Shown: piece after piece, positions 18,192-26,910 of the stretch
Layout of the letters: each line of letters starts with the position of its first letter
Numbering within the stretch: the stretch's first letter is position 1
DNA from: Anaerolineaceae bacterium
GTDB lineage: Bacteria; Chloroflexota; Anaerolineae; Aggregatilineales; Phototrophicaceae
Length of the DNA stretch: 64,000 bases
Assembly: GCA_002702065.1 (NCBI GenBank)
Contig: NZXX01000002.1
Coordinates: 248,001-312,000 of the forward strand
Reading direction: 5' to 3'
Translations under genes and position numbers: made by a program
Notes under the pieces: model-generated
Told to the model about the DNA's origin: nothing
What the model saw: the letters and a program-made list of their open reading frames with translations, nothing else
The model's database searches: none

Positions 18192-19526
18192 CTAGCGTTC
18201 GAACATGACCAGCGGGTCGATCAGACCGCCAGCCAGCGCCGCCCAGCTGCTAAACTGTGGGCTGGACGAAACTCGCAGTTCCAGATGCAGGTGTGGGCCG
18301 CTGGAATTGCCGGTATTGCCACAGAAGGCGAACACCTGATTGGGGGCCAGTACCGCGCCGACATCGGCATTGCGGCGGCTGAGATGCGCGTACATGGCGT
18401 AAACATGGGCGCCGGGCAGGTTCGCATTTTCCAGCGCCCGCCGGGTGGATGGTGGCAGCTGCTTGTGCAGGTAACGAACGATCATGTAATGACCGAAACC
18501 GAAGTTCCAGTTTTCGTCGCTGAAAACGCGTTCATCGCCCAGCCCCAACCCCTGCAATAAGGTGCTCGGCTTGCCGGGGATATTGCAGCGGATACACTCT
18601 TTCGACGCGACGACCAGCCCGCCGACCGGCCCGGTCAGAATGGGTTCGCCATCGTCCCCGCCATAATCGACGCCGGGGTGATTGGGCTGGTGGCCGGTGA
18701 AGCCGCGTATAAAACGATAGCGTGCCATCGGCACCGGGTAGAGCGCTGTGGCTGTGTATTCGGTATAGGTAATGGGCTGCGCCGGGGTGGTCGAGGTGAC
18801 GCGCAGGTTGAAACGGGCGCAGCTGCCGCTGTAGCTGAGTAAATCCTCGCGCGTCCAGCCTTCTGTCCCATCATAATCAACCTGTACCCAGCGGTGCTGC
18901 TCGCCCGCGACTGAACGGATTTCCTGCACGGTGACGACCGCCTCGAACGGAATAATCGCCAGCGAGTCACCATTGACCGGGGATTCGCGCAGGTTGGCGC
19001 CGCGTGCAGCCGTAACGGTTCCGGCACACAGGTCAGTGGTGGGTTCGGGCGCAGGCGGTGCCGGGATATCCGGCGTCGGGGCCGGAACAGGTGCGGGTGT
19101 TGGTGCCGGTGACGCAGGGGTTTCGGGCACGGTGGCTTCTGGCGGTTCGACGGGTTGTGTCGGGGACGGAATCTCTGGCGGTGCCGGTGCTACCTCGGCA
19201 ATCACCCGGATCAGCCGGTAAGCATAGGTTGCGGCTGCAACGGTGCCATAACCAAAGCGGGTCAGGTCGCCTTCGATCTTCAGCACATGGCTGCGCAGCC
19301 AGCCCTCGCGCCCATCCTCGAAGCGAAGCCGGAACCACTGGTAAACCTCGCCATTGGGCTGCTTCATGCCCTGATTATCGGGCTGTACATCGAGAATTTC
19401 GCAGCGAACATCGCTGAGGGATGCTTTGAACAAGACCACGCTGGGCGAGGTGCCGGGTTCTGGCCGGACGTTAAACTCCCTGACCGGTGAATCGTAATCG
19501 AGCCCGGCAATGATGGCAAAAGCCAT
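18192..19526 (-). CDS. SH3-domain protein with C-terminal M23 peptidase domain
   Basis: 444 residues in three parts. A bacterial SH3-like domain (about 1-105) comes first, then a long Pro/Ala/Thr linker with PTPAPVPAP-type repeats, a second SH3-like domain (about 160-230; GANLRESPVNGDSLAIIPFEAVVTV), and a LytM/M23 metallopeptidase domain. The zinc ligands are visible: His283 and Asp287 in HPGVDYG, then His412 and His414 in HLHLE. M23 enzymes cut peptidoglycan cross-bridges. No signal peptide is seen, which is odd for a wall enzyme; it may leave by another route or act on phage-like or intracellular targets. The start ATG follows AAAGGGG. Confidence 0.85.
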   Translation of the reverse strand: MAFAIIAGLDYDSPVREFNVRPEPGTSPSVVLFKASLSDVRCEILDVQPDNQGMKQPNGEVYQWFRLRFEDGREGWLRSHVLKIEGDLTRFGYGTVAAATYAYRLIRVIAEVAPAPPEIPSPTQPVEPPEATVPETPASPAPTPAPVPAPTPDIPAPPAPEPTTDLCAGTVTAARGANLRESPVNGDSLAIIPFEAVVTVQEIRSVAGEQHRWVQVDYDGTEGWTREDLLSYSGSCARFNLRVTSTTPAQPITYTEYTATALYPVPMARYRFIRGFTGHQPNHPGVDYGGDDGEPILTGPVGGLVVASKECIRCNIPGKPSTLLQGLGLGDERVFSDENWNFGFGHYMIVRYLHKQLPPSTRRALENANLPGAHVYAMYAHLSRRNADVGAVLAPNQVFAFCGNTGNSSGPHLHLELRVSSSPQFSSWAALAGGLIDPLVMFER

Positions 19527-19583
19527 TGTGTACCCCTTTGTGCCTGGATGATCAACTTATTCTATTGTACTCAAATGTCAATT

Positions 19584-19910
19584 TCAGACCATGTCGCGCT
19601 GAAAGAGGTGGCGCAGTCGGGCGAGCAGCGAGGCATCGGAAAAGGAAACCGTGGCGTTGTTTTGCTCCGCCAGTTCCAGCGCACGCAAGGCCCGGTCATG
19701 ATTGGGGTTCAGGGCGAGTGCCTTTTCCAGCAGGTGAATGTGTTCCTGTGGGTTCAGGGCGACCAGCGCCGCCAGATACCACACTTCGGCATCGGTTGTG
19801 TCAGCAATCAATTCACGCAGGCGTTCGCGGGCGTAGGCAGCATGACCGTTACGAATGGCGACTTCGATGTCGTAATAATCATCTCCCGTATGAAAAAGCG
19901 GGTTAAACAT
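19584..19910 (-). CDS. Small TPR-like protein
   Basis: A 108-residue helical protein. AYARERLRELIADTTDAEVWYLAALVALNPQEHIHLLEKALALNPNHDRALRALELAE reads as two tetratricopeptide-type repeats with the W/Y-LG-A-like spacing, so it is probably a protein-binding scaffold. The start is set at 19910 (MFNPLFHTGDDYY) because GGGGGAAT precedes it; the frame stays open up to 20021 without a better start. It lies 57 nt upstream of the SH3/M23 gene and may be co-transcribed with it. Confidence 0.7.
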   Translation of the reverse strand: MFNPLFHTGDDYYDIEVAIRNGHAAYARERLRELIADTTDAEVWYLAALVALNPQEHIHLLEKALALNPNHDRALRALELAEQNNATVSFSDASLLARLRHLFQRDMV

Positions 19911-20083
19911 AACGATTCCCCCAGGCAATTTCTTGCTTGCTGACTCCAGTATAGGCTGAAATACGGGAATTGCCGGGCGAAAATGTTGACGTTCGGTTAA
20001 GATTTTGTCTGTAAACCACAATGATTAGGCTCCATTCTACAGATAATGATTTGCGAAGAAAGGCCGGGCAAACGGTTTCGGGC

Positions 20084-20092
20084 TGGTATAAT
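20084..20092 (+). promoter_or_regulatory. Extended -10 promoter of the sulfatase-like gene
   Basis: TGGTATAAT is a TGn-extended -10 element; no good -35 box is seen 17 bp upstream, as is common for this class. It lies 35 bp before ATG 20127. Confidence 0.55.
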
Positions 20093-20126
20093 AATGCCGT
20101 TCAGTTAAGAAAGCGTGTCAGGTCGT

Positions 20127-21680
20127 ATGCCCAACTATCCAAACATCCTCTTCATCGTGCTTGATACCCAGCGCCGTGACCGGCTGTCGATTTATGGCCA
20201 TCACCGCGAGACATCCCCCGCCATCGACCAGTTTGCACAGGACGCGACCTTATTCGAACGGGCGATCGCGCCAGCCCAGTGGACGATTCCCTCCCACGCC
20301 TCGATGTTTACCGGTCTGTACCCCGGCACGCATCAGGTGACACAGGGCTATAGCCAGATTTCCGGGATGCACCCCACACTGCCCGAAATTTTGCAGGGCG
20401 CAGGCTATCATACGGTGGGCTTCTGCAATAACCCGCTGGTGGGTGTGCTGAACAACGGGCTTCAGCGCGGTTTCGATCAATTTTACAACTATGCCGGGGC
20501 CACCGTGACACGGCCATTCAACCAGTCCGGCGGTTTGCTGCGGCGCACATGGCGCAAATATTGGCGCAATTTTGCCCGCCCGGTGCAGAACCGCTTTGCC
20601 CATTCGGACTGGCTGTTCCGTGCTTCGATGAACCCGCTGCTGGTGCCGCTGTGGACGCGCTTCATCAACTATAAGGGCCAAACGCCGCGTTCCATTGATG
20701 ACGTCATCGCCTATATGAAGCATCACCGCGCTGGGGGCGCCGACGCGCCGTTGTTCACCTTTCTCAACCTGATGGGCACGCATCTGCCCTATCGCCCGCC
20801 GCAGGATTATCTGGATCGGGTATCGCCTGATCTGCGTCACAACCGGCATGTTTACCAGTTCATGCGCCGCTTTAATGCCGAGGCATCGCGCTGGGCCAGC
20901 CCGACTGACCCGCCGCTGGCCGACTGGGAACGGCAGGCGCTGAATGATTTCTACGACGCCGAAATTTTGCATCAGGATGAACAGCTTGCCCGTCTGTTCC
21001 ACTATCTGAAAACGGCGGGTGTACTGGATGATACGATTGTCATCATCACCGCCGATCATGGCGAGGCGCACGGCGACCACAACTACGTCGGTCACAGCTT
21101 CGTCGTGTATCAGGAACTGGTCCACGTGCCGCTGATTATCCGCGACCCGGATGGCCGTTTCCCGGCGGGCAAGCGCGTGCAGACCAATGTCTCGACCCGG
21201 CGTATCTTCCACACCGCGCTGGACATGGCCGACATTCAGCCGCCGCTGGACGAAGCCGACCCCAATGCCGACGTGAAAAATCTGTCGCTGGTGCGCGCCA
21301 CCAATGGCCGCCCCGACCCCGAAGCCGGTATCGCCTTCTCCGAAGCTTTCCCGCCATCGACGTTTCTGAGCGTGCTGGAACATCGCAACCCGCCCGTTAT
21401 CGAGCAGATGAAGCTGCGCATGGTGCGACGCGGTGTTTATGAGGGCGTGCATAAGCTGGCGATGGTGCATGATCAGGTCGAAGGCCTGTTCGACACGCAG
21501 AAGGACCCCACCGAAATCCGCGACATCGCCGCCGCCCAACCGGACCTGACACAGCAGTTGCAGAGCCGGCTGGCGCAGTTTGTGCAGACCAGCGCGGCGC
21601 AGAATGGGGGGAATAATGGCTTTGGCGAAATGGATCAGTCGGTTGAGGACAACCTGCGGGCCTTGGGCTACATTGAATAA
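20127..21680 (+). CDS. Sulfatase-like alkaline-phosphatase-superfamily hydrolase
   Basis: A 517-residue member of the sulfatase/phosphodiesterase branch. NILFIVLDTQRRDRL gives the first metal site and IITADHGEAHGDHNYVGH (Asp310, His311) the second. The catalytic position normally C/S-x-P-x-R reads TIPSH (Thr53 to His57), so formylglycine cannot form; a Thr nucleophile is used by related phosphoglycerol transferases and phosphonate hydrolases. No signal peptide is seen, so it is probably cytoplasmic. ATG 20127 is chosen over GTG 20115 because of the AGG site. The P-loop kinase gene begins 6 nt later, suggesting an operon. Confidence 0.82.
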   Translation: MPNYPNILFIVLDTQRRDRLSIYGHHRETSPAIDQFAQDATLFERAIAPAQWTIPSHASMFTGLYPGTHQVTQGYSQISGMHPTLPEILQGAGYHTVGFCNNPLVGVLNNGLQRGFDQFYNYAGATVTRPFNQSGGLLRRTWRKYWRNFARPVQNRFAHSDWLFRASMNPLLVPLWTRFINYKGQTPRSIDDVIAYMKHHRAGGADAPLFTFLNLMGTHLPYRPPQDYLDRVSPDLRHNRHVYQFMRRFNAEASRWASPTDPPLADWERQALNDFYDAEILHQDEQLARLFHYLKTAGVLDDTIVIITADHGEAHGDHNYVGHSFVVYQELVHVPLIIRDPDGRFPAGKRVQTNVSTRRIFHTALDMADIQPPLDEADPNADVKNLSLVRATNGRPDPEAGIAFSEAFPPSTFLSVLEHRNPPVIEQMKLRMVRRGVYEGVHKLAMVHDQVEGLFDTQKDPTEIRDIAAAQPDLTQQLQSRLAQFVQTSAAQNGGNNGFGEMDQSVEDNLRALGYIE

Positions 21681-21686
21681 TGAGGC

Positions 21687-22268
21687 ATGAACCGGATGGT
21701 GACGCGCAGTGTAATCCTGATCGGCCCCAGCAAAGCCGGAAAGACGACCGTGTCGACGCTGCTGGGCGCACATTTACACTGGCCCGTGCTGCAACTGGAT
21801 GACCTGCGCTGGGCCTATTACGCCGAGATCGGTTATGATGCGGACAAGGCGCAGCAGTTACGCCGGGAGCAGGGTTTTCCGGCACTGGTTGAGCACTGGA
21901 AACCGTATGATATTCATGCGGTTGAGCGGGTGCTGGCTGATTATCCGCATGGGCACGTGATCGCTTTCGGTGCGGGACACTCGGTTTACACCAACCCGGA
22001 TGATCTGGCGCGGGCCAAACGAGCCTTAGCCGGGCATGATGTCATTCTGCTGCTGCCCACCGCCGATATTGATGAAGCCAACCGCGTGCTGCGGGAACGG
22101 CTGGTGCATGATGAGCCGGAACTGACCGGCGACACTATCCCGAACATCAACCGGCAGTTTTTGCTCGACCCATCGAATGCGTATCTGGCGACAGCGACGG
22201 TTTACAACGCCAATCAAACGCCGGAACAAACCTGTGCGGCCATTATCGAACTGCTGAGCCATGACTGA
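21687..22268 (+). CDS. P-loop kinase (shikimate-kinase-like)
   Basis: A 193-residue P-loop NTPase. Walker A is GPSKAGKTT (13-21), LQLDDLRW is the substrate-side acidic motif, and VIAFGAGHSVY with VILLLPTADIDEANRVLRERL follow the shikimate kinase/nucleotide kinase plan with a lid region. The substrate is unknown. It overlaps the endonuclease III gene by 8 nt and follows the sulfatase-like gene by 6 nt. Confidence 0.75.
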   Translation: MNRMVTRSVILIGPSKAGKTTVSTLLGAHLHWPVLQLDDLRWAYYAEIGYDADKAQQLRREQGFPALVEHWKPYDIHAVERVLADYPHGHVIAFGAGHSVYTNPDDLARAKRALAGHDVILLLPTADIDEANRVLRERLVHDEPELTGDTIPNINRQFLLDPSNAYLATATVYNANQTPEQTCAAIIELLSHD

Positions 22269-22950
22269 AGAAGATCGTATCCGCGAAATCTACCACCGGG
22301 TGAGCGAGGCGGCGGAACACTGGCCAACAACCACGCTCGATTATTATCACGGCCAACCCTTCAAGGCGCTGATCGCCGGGATGCTCAGTGCCCAGTCGCG
22401 CGAGGAGCAGACGCTGAAAGCGGCGGAGACACTGTTCGCCCTGGCGGATAACCCCGAAGACATCCTCAAGCTGACCGACCGCCAGATTCTGGAAGCGGTG
22501 CGGCCTGCGACGTATTACGAAAGCAAGGCGAAATACGTGCGCGAAATCTGCCAGCGGCTGGTCGAGATTGACGGTGGCGTGGTGCCAAGCGAACTGGACA
22601 AGCTGGTGCAGTATCGTGGGGTGGGCTGGAAGGTGGCGGTGCTGACGCGGCAGGTCGCCTTTGACATCCACGACGACATCACCGTCGATGTGCATGTCAA
22701 CCGCATCAGCAAGCGGCTGGGGCTGGTCGATCCGTCCATCAAGCAGCCGGAGAAGATCAACGAGGCGCTGAAGCAGGTGATGCCGCGTGAATTCTGGGCG
22801 CGCTGGAACTCAATGATGGTGCAGTTCGGACGTGAGGTGTGCAAGCCGACTTATCCGCAGTGTGCCACCTGTTTTCTGCGTGAGTTGTGCCCGCAGATCG
22901 GCGTGGTGCAGACCGGCCCCCGCACCTTCAAGAACGCAGAGTATAAGTGA
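22261..22950 (+). CDS. nth: Endonuclease III-like DNA glycosylase/AP lyase
   Basis: A 229-residue HhH-GPD glycosylase for oxidised pyrimidines. LIAGMLSAQSREEQT is the N-terminal HhH-domain segment; the helix-hairpin-helix YRGVGWK holds the Schiff-base Lys124, and TVDVHVNR holds the catalytic Asp143. The 4Fe-4S loop C-x6-C-x2-C-x5-C is Cys194, 201, 204 and 210. Length and motif spacing are normal. Translationally coupled to the preceding kinase gene (8-nt overlap). Confidence 0.9.
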   Translation: MTEEDRIREIYHRVSEAAEHWPTTTLDYYHGQPFKALIAGMLSAQSREEQTLKAAETLFALADNPEDILKLTDRQILEAVRPATYYESKAKYVREICQRLVEIDGGVVPSELDKLVQYRGVGWKVAVLTRQVAFDIHDDITVDVHVNRISKRLGLVDPSIKQPEKINEALKQVMPREFWARWNSMMVQFGREVCKPTYPQCATCFLRELCPQIGVVQTGPRTFKNAEYK

Positions 22951-22985
22951 ACTTCATCCTTTCACGAACCAAAGCCGCTTTCCCA

Positions 22986-23042
22986 TCCCGCTGGAATACT
23001 TCATAAATCCGAAACTGTAGAGGCGATGCATGCGTCGCCCTT
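22986..23042. repeat. Left repeat block beside the AT-rich propeller gene
   Basis: TCCCGCTGGAATA (22986-22998) recurs exactly at 24322-24334 in the same orientation. It is followed by TGTAGA and a near-perfect palindrome, GGCGATGCATGCGTCGCC (23022-23039). The pattern resembles small REP-type palindromic elements. Confidence 0.55.
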
Positions 23043-23111
23043 ACTTTGGCATCAGCGTTATAGTTAACATCCTGCGTAAGCTGTGTCCATAGATCGGGAT
23101 AGTATTGGCTT

Positions 23112-24221
23112 ATGTGCAAGCCCTTATCCAGATTGCCAAAAATTATTGCAATTCTGACAATCTGCACGGCAACAATGATAATCCTTTTGTTATGGATACA
23201 AGCTTTACCTATATTTTGTCAATCTGATTCGAAAATACTGACCCGCGACGACAACACCCCGCTTCAACCCAATGAAATTGGCATTAATGTGCTGTGGCAA
23301 TATCGAACAACAATATCCGTACCATTTCATGATCTTGGGGTATCAAATACAAACCTGATTGTTTCTGATAATGTGTTGCTTTATTGGCAACCCATCGATA
23401 CAGCTAATTGTCTGTTCCAACCTTTGATGATTGCATTAGATGTAGAAAATGGCACGGAACGCTGGCGGCATGAAACTGATAATTTTGTTTCACAGTTGTT
23501 TGCTGTTGAGGGTGGTTTTTTGATCGTTAATCCCGTGCGTATCATGCTGATGAATGTCGATGGCGAAAAGATATGGGAAAAAACAGTACACAATACAGAA
23601 TTGGATTTACGTTCAATCAGCACAGTAAGTGAGCGTAACGGCACGCTGATTATTGCTACTGAACAGAGCATTTTTTATGTACACAAAGACGATGGAACGG
23701 TTATCAAGAAGCAGAATTTAGAAAACGCGGTGCATGTCGAAAACAATCAGGCGTTAGTAATCAGTGGGGAGCACCAACTGCAACTTGTGGATATCAGTGA
23801 CAGCGAAGTCATCTATTCATTGGATCTCAAAGCATCGCATTTTCATCGGGTTCGAATTAATGAACTTTTTCCAAGGGTAGCACGTTTCGATCATGTATTG
23901 CTGCTTTATTATGAGACACAAGCAGTTGAGGCTTACGATTATCGGACTGGTAAATTCTTGTGGGAAATAGAAAAACCTATTTACACTGTTCCGACTATAG
24001 TGGCGGACTCACTTGCGATATTTACTCCTGAGAATAGCATCGAACTCTACAACCTATTTGACGGCACTTTAGATAGTGCGATTGCCATTACCCGGCAAAC
24101 GGATGCGCCAGCAGAATATGAAAAGGTATCCCCTTTGTTTTTGGTTCAGATTAATGGGACTGATAGTATTCTTCTCGTCCGTGACCTGATTAATGCCCAG
24201 CTTTTTGCTATACAACTGTAA
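23112..24221 (+). CDS. Exported PQQ-like beta-propeller protein (AT-rich gene)
   Basis: 369 residues. Residues 10-32 (IIAILTICTATMIILLLWIQALP) are a signal or anchor helix, so the rest lies outside the membrane. Repeats of the W-E/W-x form (GTERWRHET, GEKIWEKTV, GKFLWEIEK) mark a PQQ/WD40-like beta-propeller. No enzyme motifs are seen. The gene is visibly richer in A/T and uses AT-ending codons much more than its GC-rich neighbours. It is bracketed by a shared 13-bp direct repeat and palindromes, which suggests it was acquired. Confidence 0.75.
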   Translation: MCKPLSRLPKIIAILTICTATMIILLLWIQALPIFCQSDSKILTRDDNTPLQPNEIGINVLWQYRTTISVPFHDLGVSNTNLIVSDNVLLYWQPIDTANCLFQPLMIALDVENGTERWRHETDNFVSQLFAVEGGFLIVNPVRIMLMNVDGEKIWEKTVHNTELDLRSISTVSERNGTLIIATEQSIFYVHKDDGTVIKKQNLENAVHVENNQALVISGEHQLQLVDISDSEVIYSLDLKASHFHRVRINELFPRVARFDHVLLLYYETQAVEAYDYRTGKFLWEIEKPIYTVPTIVADSLAIFTPENSIELYNLFDGTLDSAIAITRQTDAPAEYEKVSPLFLVQINGTDSILLVRDLINAQLFAIQL

Positions 24222-24321
24222 AAACCTGTACTGCTGTGATGCGATTTCGCGTCAGGATCACAAATCTCGCCCAACCGATAAAAAACGTTAATCGCACCCC
24301 TAAACTGCCGACGCTACCTTG

Positions 24322-24413
24322 TCCCGCTGGAATAGCTTAGTATTGATTTATCAACAATTGTAAGGACGCATCGTTACACGCTACGCCCGGACGCAGCGCG
24401 CTGCGTCCCTACA
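24322..24413. repeat. Right repeat block with perfect palindrome
   Basis: It contains the second copy of TCCCGCTGGAATA (24322-24334), a partial GGACGCATCG (24364-24373) and a perfect 20-bp palindrome at 24389-24408 (GGACGCAGCG and its complement) followed by CTACAG. With the left block it flanks the AT-rich gene. Confidence 0.6.
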
Positions 24414-24458
24414 GGATACAGGTTTATTCAGCAGACAGACCACGCAAAGGGGAGCAGC

Positions 24459-25244
24459 ATGACCGACTCAAACGACTCAAAGGCACTTTCACGCCAGCGG
24501 TACAGCCAGTTCGCCGCCGGATACGTCACCAGCCAGGGGCACGCCAAAGGCTATGACCTCGACCGGCTGCTGGAACTCGCCGGGCCACAGGCGGGTTGGT
24601 CCGTGCTCGATGTGGCAACCGGGGGCGGTCACACCGCGCTGAAGTTCGCGCCGCATGTCGCCCACGTGGTCGCCTCCGATCTCACGCCGGAAATGCTGGA
24701 ACAGGCGGCAGCGTTCATTACGGGGCAGGGCATCACCAATGCGGAATTCAAACTCGCCGATGCCGAAAATCTGCCATTCGAGAACGCCGCGTTTGATCTG
24801 GTGACGTGCCGCATCGCGCCGCACCATTTCCCTGAAGCGCATCGTTTTGTGGCAGAAGCGGCCCGTGTGCTAAAGCCCGGCGGCCTGCTGCTGGTGCAGG
24901 ATCACGTCATCCCGGATGATGCCGACGCCGCGCAGTATGTCGAAAACTTCGAGCGCCAGCGCGACCCCAGCCATCATCGAGCCTTTACCGAGGCCGAATG
25001 GCGGGCCATGTTCGCGCAGGCGGGGCTGACCGTCACCCATACGGAGCAGATTACCAAGCGGCACAACTTTATCGACTGGGCCAAACGGCAGGGCAATTCG
25101 CCGGAACTGATCGCCCAGCTTGAGAGTCTGCTGCGCGACGCGCCCCCGGCAGCGGCGGCCTGGCTGGAAACGGAAAATCTCGGCACGCCGGATGCTTCGT
25201 TCGTCAATCATCATCTGATTATCGCGGGGACGAAAGCAGGCTGA
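24459..25244 (+). CDS. Class I SAM-dependent methyltransferase (UbiE/type 11-like)
   Basis: A 261-residue methyltransferase. Motif I is VLDVATGGGHTALKFA (about 48-63), motif II VVASDLTPEML, motif IV FDLVTCRIAPHHF and motif V VLKPGGLLLVQDH. The substrate is unknown. ATG 24459 follows AAAGGGGAG. It is a single gene between the repeat block and alanine dehydrogenase. Confidence 0.88.
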   Translation: MTDSNDSKALSRQRYSQFAAGYVTSQGHAKGYDLDRLLELAGPQAGWSVLDVATGGGHTALKFAPHVAHVVASDLTPEMLEQAAAFITGQGITNAEFKLADAENLPFENAAFDLVTCRIAPHHFPEAHRFVAEAARVLKPGGLLLVQDHVIPDDADAAQYVENFERQRDPSHHRAFTEAEWRAMFAQAGLTVTHTEQITKRHNFIDWAKRQGNSPELIAQLESLLRDAPPAAAAWLETENLGTPDASFVNHHLIIAGTKAG

Positions 25245-25309
25245 TAACCCGGTTTGGGCCTGTTACCCGATAATCTGCGGCTGATATTGGACACATTGTA
25301 TGACTTAAC

Positions 25310-25335
25310 TGTACATTTTTGCGGCAATATGTACA
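25310..25335 (+). promoter_or_regulatory. Inverted repeat (operator-like) upstream of ald
   Basis: Perfect 7-bp arms TGTACAT (25310-25316) and ATGTACA (25329-25335) are separated by 12 bp, 32 bp before the start codon, with TACAAT at 25332-25337 as a possible -10. Dyads at this place often bind a regulator; the protein is not known. Confidence 0.55.
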
Positions 25336-25366
25336 ATGAAAAATAAATGTGTGAATCGAGGCTTGT

Positions 25367-26482
25367 ATGATTATCGGTATTCCCAAAGAAATCAAAGACA
25401 ATGAGTATCGCGTCGCGCTGCCGCCTCACGCGGTCCGCGAACTGATCCGCAATGGTCATGAAGTGCTGGTTGAACGCGGCGCCGGGATGGGCAGTGCGTT
25501 CAGTGATGACGAATATGCCAACGCCGGGGCTGCGCTGCTGGACGAAGCGGGCGAGGTCTGGCGGCGGGCACAGATGGTCATCAAGGTAAAGGAACCGCAG
25601 CCCAGCGAATATGGCTATCTGCGCGAAGACCTGATCCTGTTCACTTACCTGCATCTGGCTGCCTCCGAAGACCTGACTCATGCCCTGCTCGACAGCGGCG
25701 TGGTCGGGCTGGCTTATGAAACAGTGGAGGATCGACAGGGGCGGCTGCCGCTGCTGCAACCCATGAGCGAAGTGGCGGGGCGCATGGCCACCCAGATCGT
25801 CGCGCACTATCTGGAAAAACCCAATGGTGGTCGCGGCATCCTGATGGGCGGTGTTCCCGGTGTGCGTCCGGCGCATGTGGTTATTTTGGGCGCGGGCACC
25901 GTCGGTACCCACGCGGCGCAGGTGGCGCTCGGTATGGGCGCGCGCGTCACGCTGATGGATATTAACCTGGACCGGCTGCGTTACCTCAGCGAAGTGCTTT
26001 CCGGGCGGCTGACGACGCTCAGTTCCAACCTGACCAACATTCACGAAGCGATTGCGACGGCTGATGCGGTCATCGGTGCGGTGCTGATCCCCGGTGCACG
26101 GGCGCCGCATCTGGTCACACGCGCGATGCTGCCCGATATGCTGGATGGCAGTGTCATTGTGGATGTGGCAGTCGACCAGGGCGGCTGTGTGGAAACCACC
26201 CGGCCCACTACCCACAGCGACCCAACTTATGTGATTGACGGTGTGGTGCATTACGGCGTGGCAAATATGCCCGGTGCGGTACCGCGAACCAGCAGCTTTG
26301 GCCTGGCGAACGCAACGCTGCCCTATATCCTCAAAGTTGCCAACATGGGCCTGCAAGATGCCATGCGCAGCGATATTGGCTTGGCAAAAGGGCTGAATGT
26401 CTATCAGGGTTACGTGACTTATGATGCCGTCGCCGACACGTTTGACCTCGCGGTTCGTCCGGTGGAAATGTTAACCATCTAG
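25367..26482 (+). CDS. ald: Alanine dehydrogenase
   Basis: 371 residues, the normal length. It interconverts L-alanine with pyruvate and ammonia using NAD. Arg15, Lys75 (KVKEP) and His96 (YLHLA) are the pyruvate-binding and catalytic residues. VVILGAGTVGTHAAQVALGMGA with MDIN forms the NAD site; LIPGARAPHLVT and VDVAVDQGGC carry the conserved active-site Asp. Colinear over the whole length with known Ald proteins. A single-gene unit with its own operator-like dyad and terminator. Confidence 0.95.
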   Translation: MIIGIPKEIKDNEYRVALPPHAVRELIRNGHEVLVERGAGMGSAFSDDEYANAGAALLDEAGEVWRRAQMVIKVKEPQPSEYGYLREDLILFTYLHLAASEDLTHALLDSGVVGLAYETVEDRQGRLPLLQPMSEVAGRMATQIVAHYLEKPNGGRGILMGGVPGVRPAHVVILGAGTVGTHAAQVALGMGARVTLMDINLDRLRYLSEVLSGRLTTLSSNLTNIHEAIATADAVIGAVLIPGARAPHLVTRAMLPDMLDGSVIVDVAVDQGGCVETTRPTTHSDPTYVIDGVVHYGVANMPGAVPRTSSFGLANATLPYILKVANMGLQDAMRSDIGLAKGLNVYQGYVTYDAVADTFDLAVRPVEMLTI

Positions 26483-26511
26483 CCCAGCCGTCATTCATTA
26501 CCGCTTTTGCA

Positions 26512-26543
26512 AACAGTCAGCTCGACCGGGTTGGCTGTTTTTT
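26512..26543 (+). terminator. Intrinsic terminator of ald
   Basis: A 10-bp stem with two G-T pairs (26512-26521 AACAGTCAGC with 26530-26539 GTTGGCTGTT) and an 8-nt loop is followed by TTTTTT ending at 26543. Confidence 0.85.
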
Positions 26544-26910
26544 GTTGTACATCTCCACCATCCATTCCGCAGTTCTATTTTATTTCATTATGAATTACTT
26601 CTGTATATTACTTAATGTTTCGCCGCCTTAATGCTATTTTTTGTCGAATTTAGCGACTCCATTTTCTTAATTTTTTTACGAAGTTTATGCCGTAAACATT
26701 ATTATTTCATAGCATATTTGGCGCTTTTTAGCCTGAAATCACCCCAAAAAGTGACAGATGTCACTTGAAAGTATTTGCTATTCATACAGATTTCAGTGCC
26801 AATAAACAAATTCATAAATTCTTTATACAGGTTTATTTTTGTGCGAAATTGTTGTGATAAATTGAAATCATCGAACGTAAACAATTCATCAAGGAAAGTG
26901 GGCATAAGCA
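26544..26910. other. AT-rich leader of the archaellum locus
   Basis: A 367-bp AT-rich stretch without a convincing gene; a short minus-strand open frame (26702-26911) looks accidental. It must hold the promoter for the archaellin gene, although no canonical -35/-10 pair is clear. It contains the CRP-type dyad listed at 26749-26766. AAGGAAA at about 26893 lies rather far from ATG 26911. Confidence 0.6.
26749..26766 (+). promoter_or_regulatory. CRP/FNR-type palindrome upstream of archaellin
   Basis: AAGTGAC-agat-GTCACTT is a perfect dyad. Its core GTGA-N6-TCAC equals the half-site spacing used by CRP/FNR-family regulators (TGTGA-N6-TCACA). It lies 145 bp before the archaellin start and is the best regulator site in this leader. 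Confidence 0.55.

Noticed and set aside
20250..21773. A 507-residue open frame on the minus strand.
   Set aside because: It is antisense to the sulfatase-like gene and has no recognisable motifs or start site.
23112..24221. A lipoprotein signal at LPIFCQ in the AT-rich propeller protein.
   Set aside because: The residues before Cys (PIF) do not fit the lipobox, so an ordinary signal or membrane anchor is more likely.
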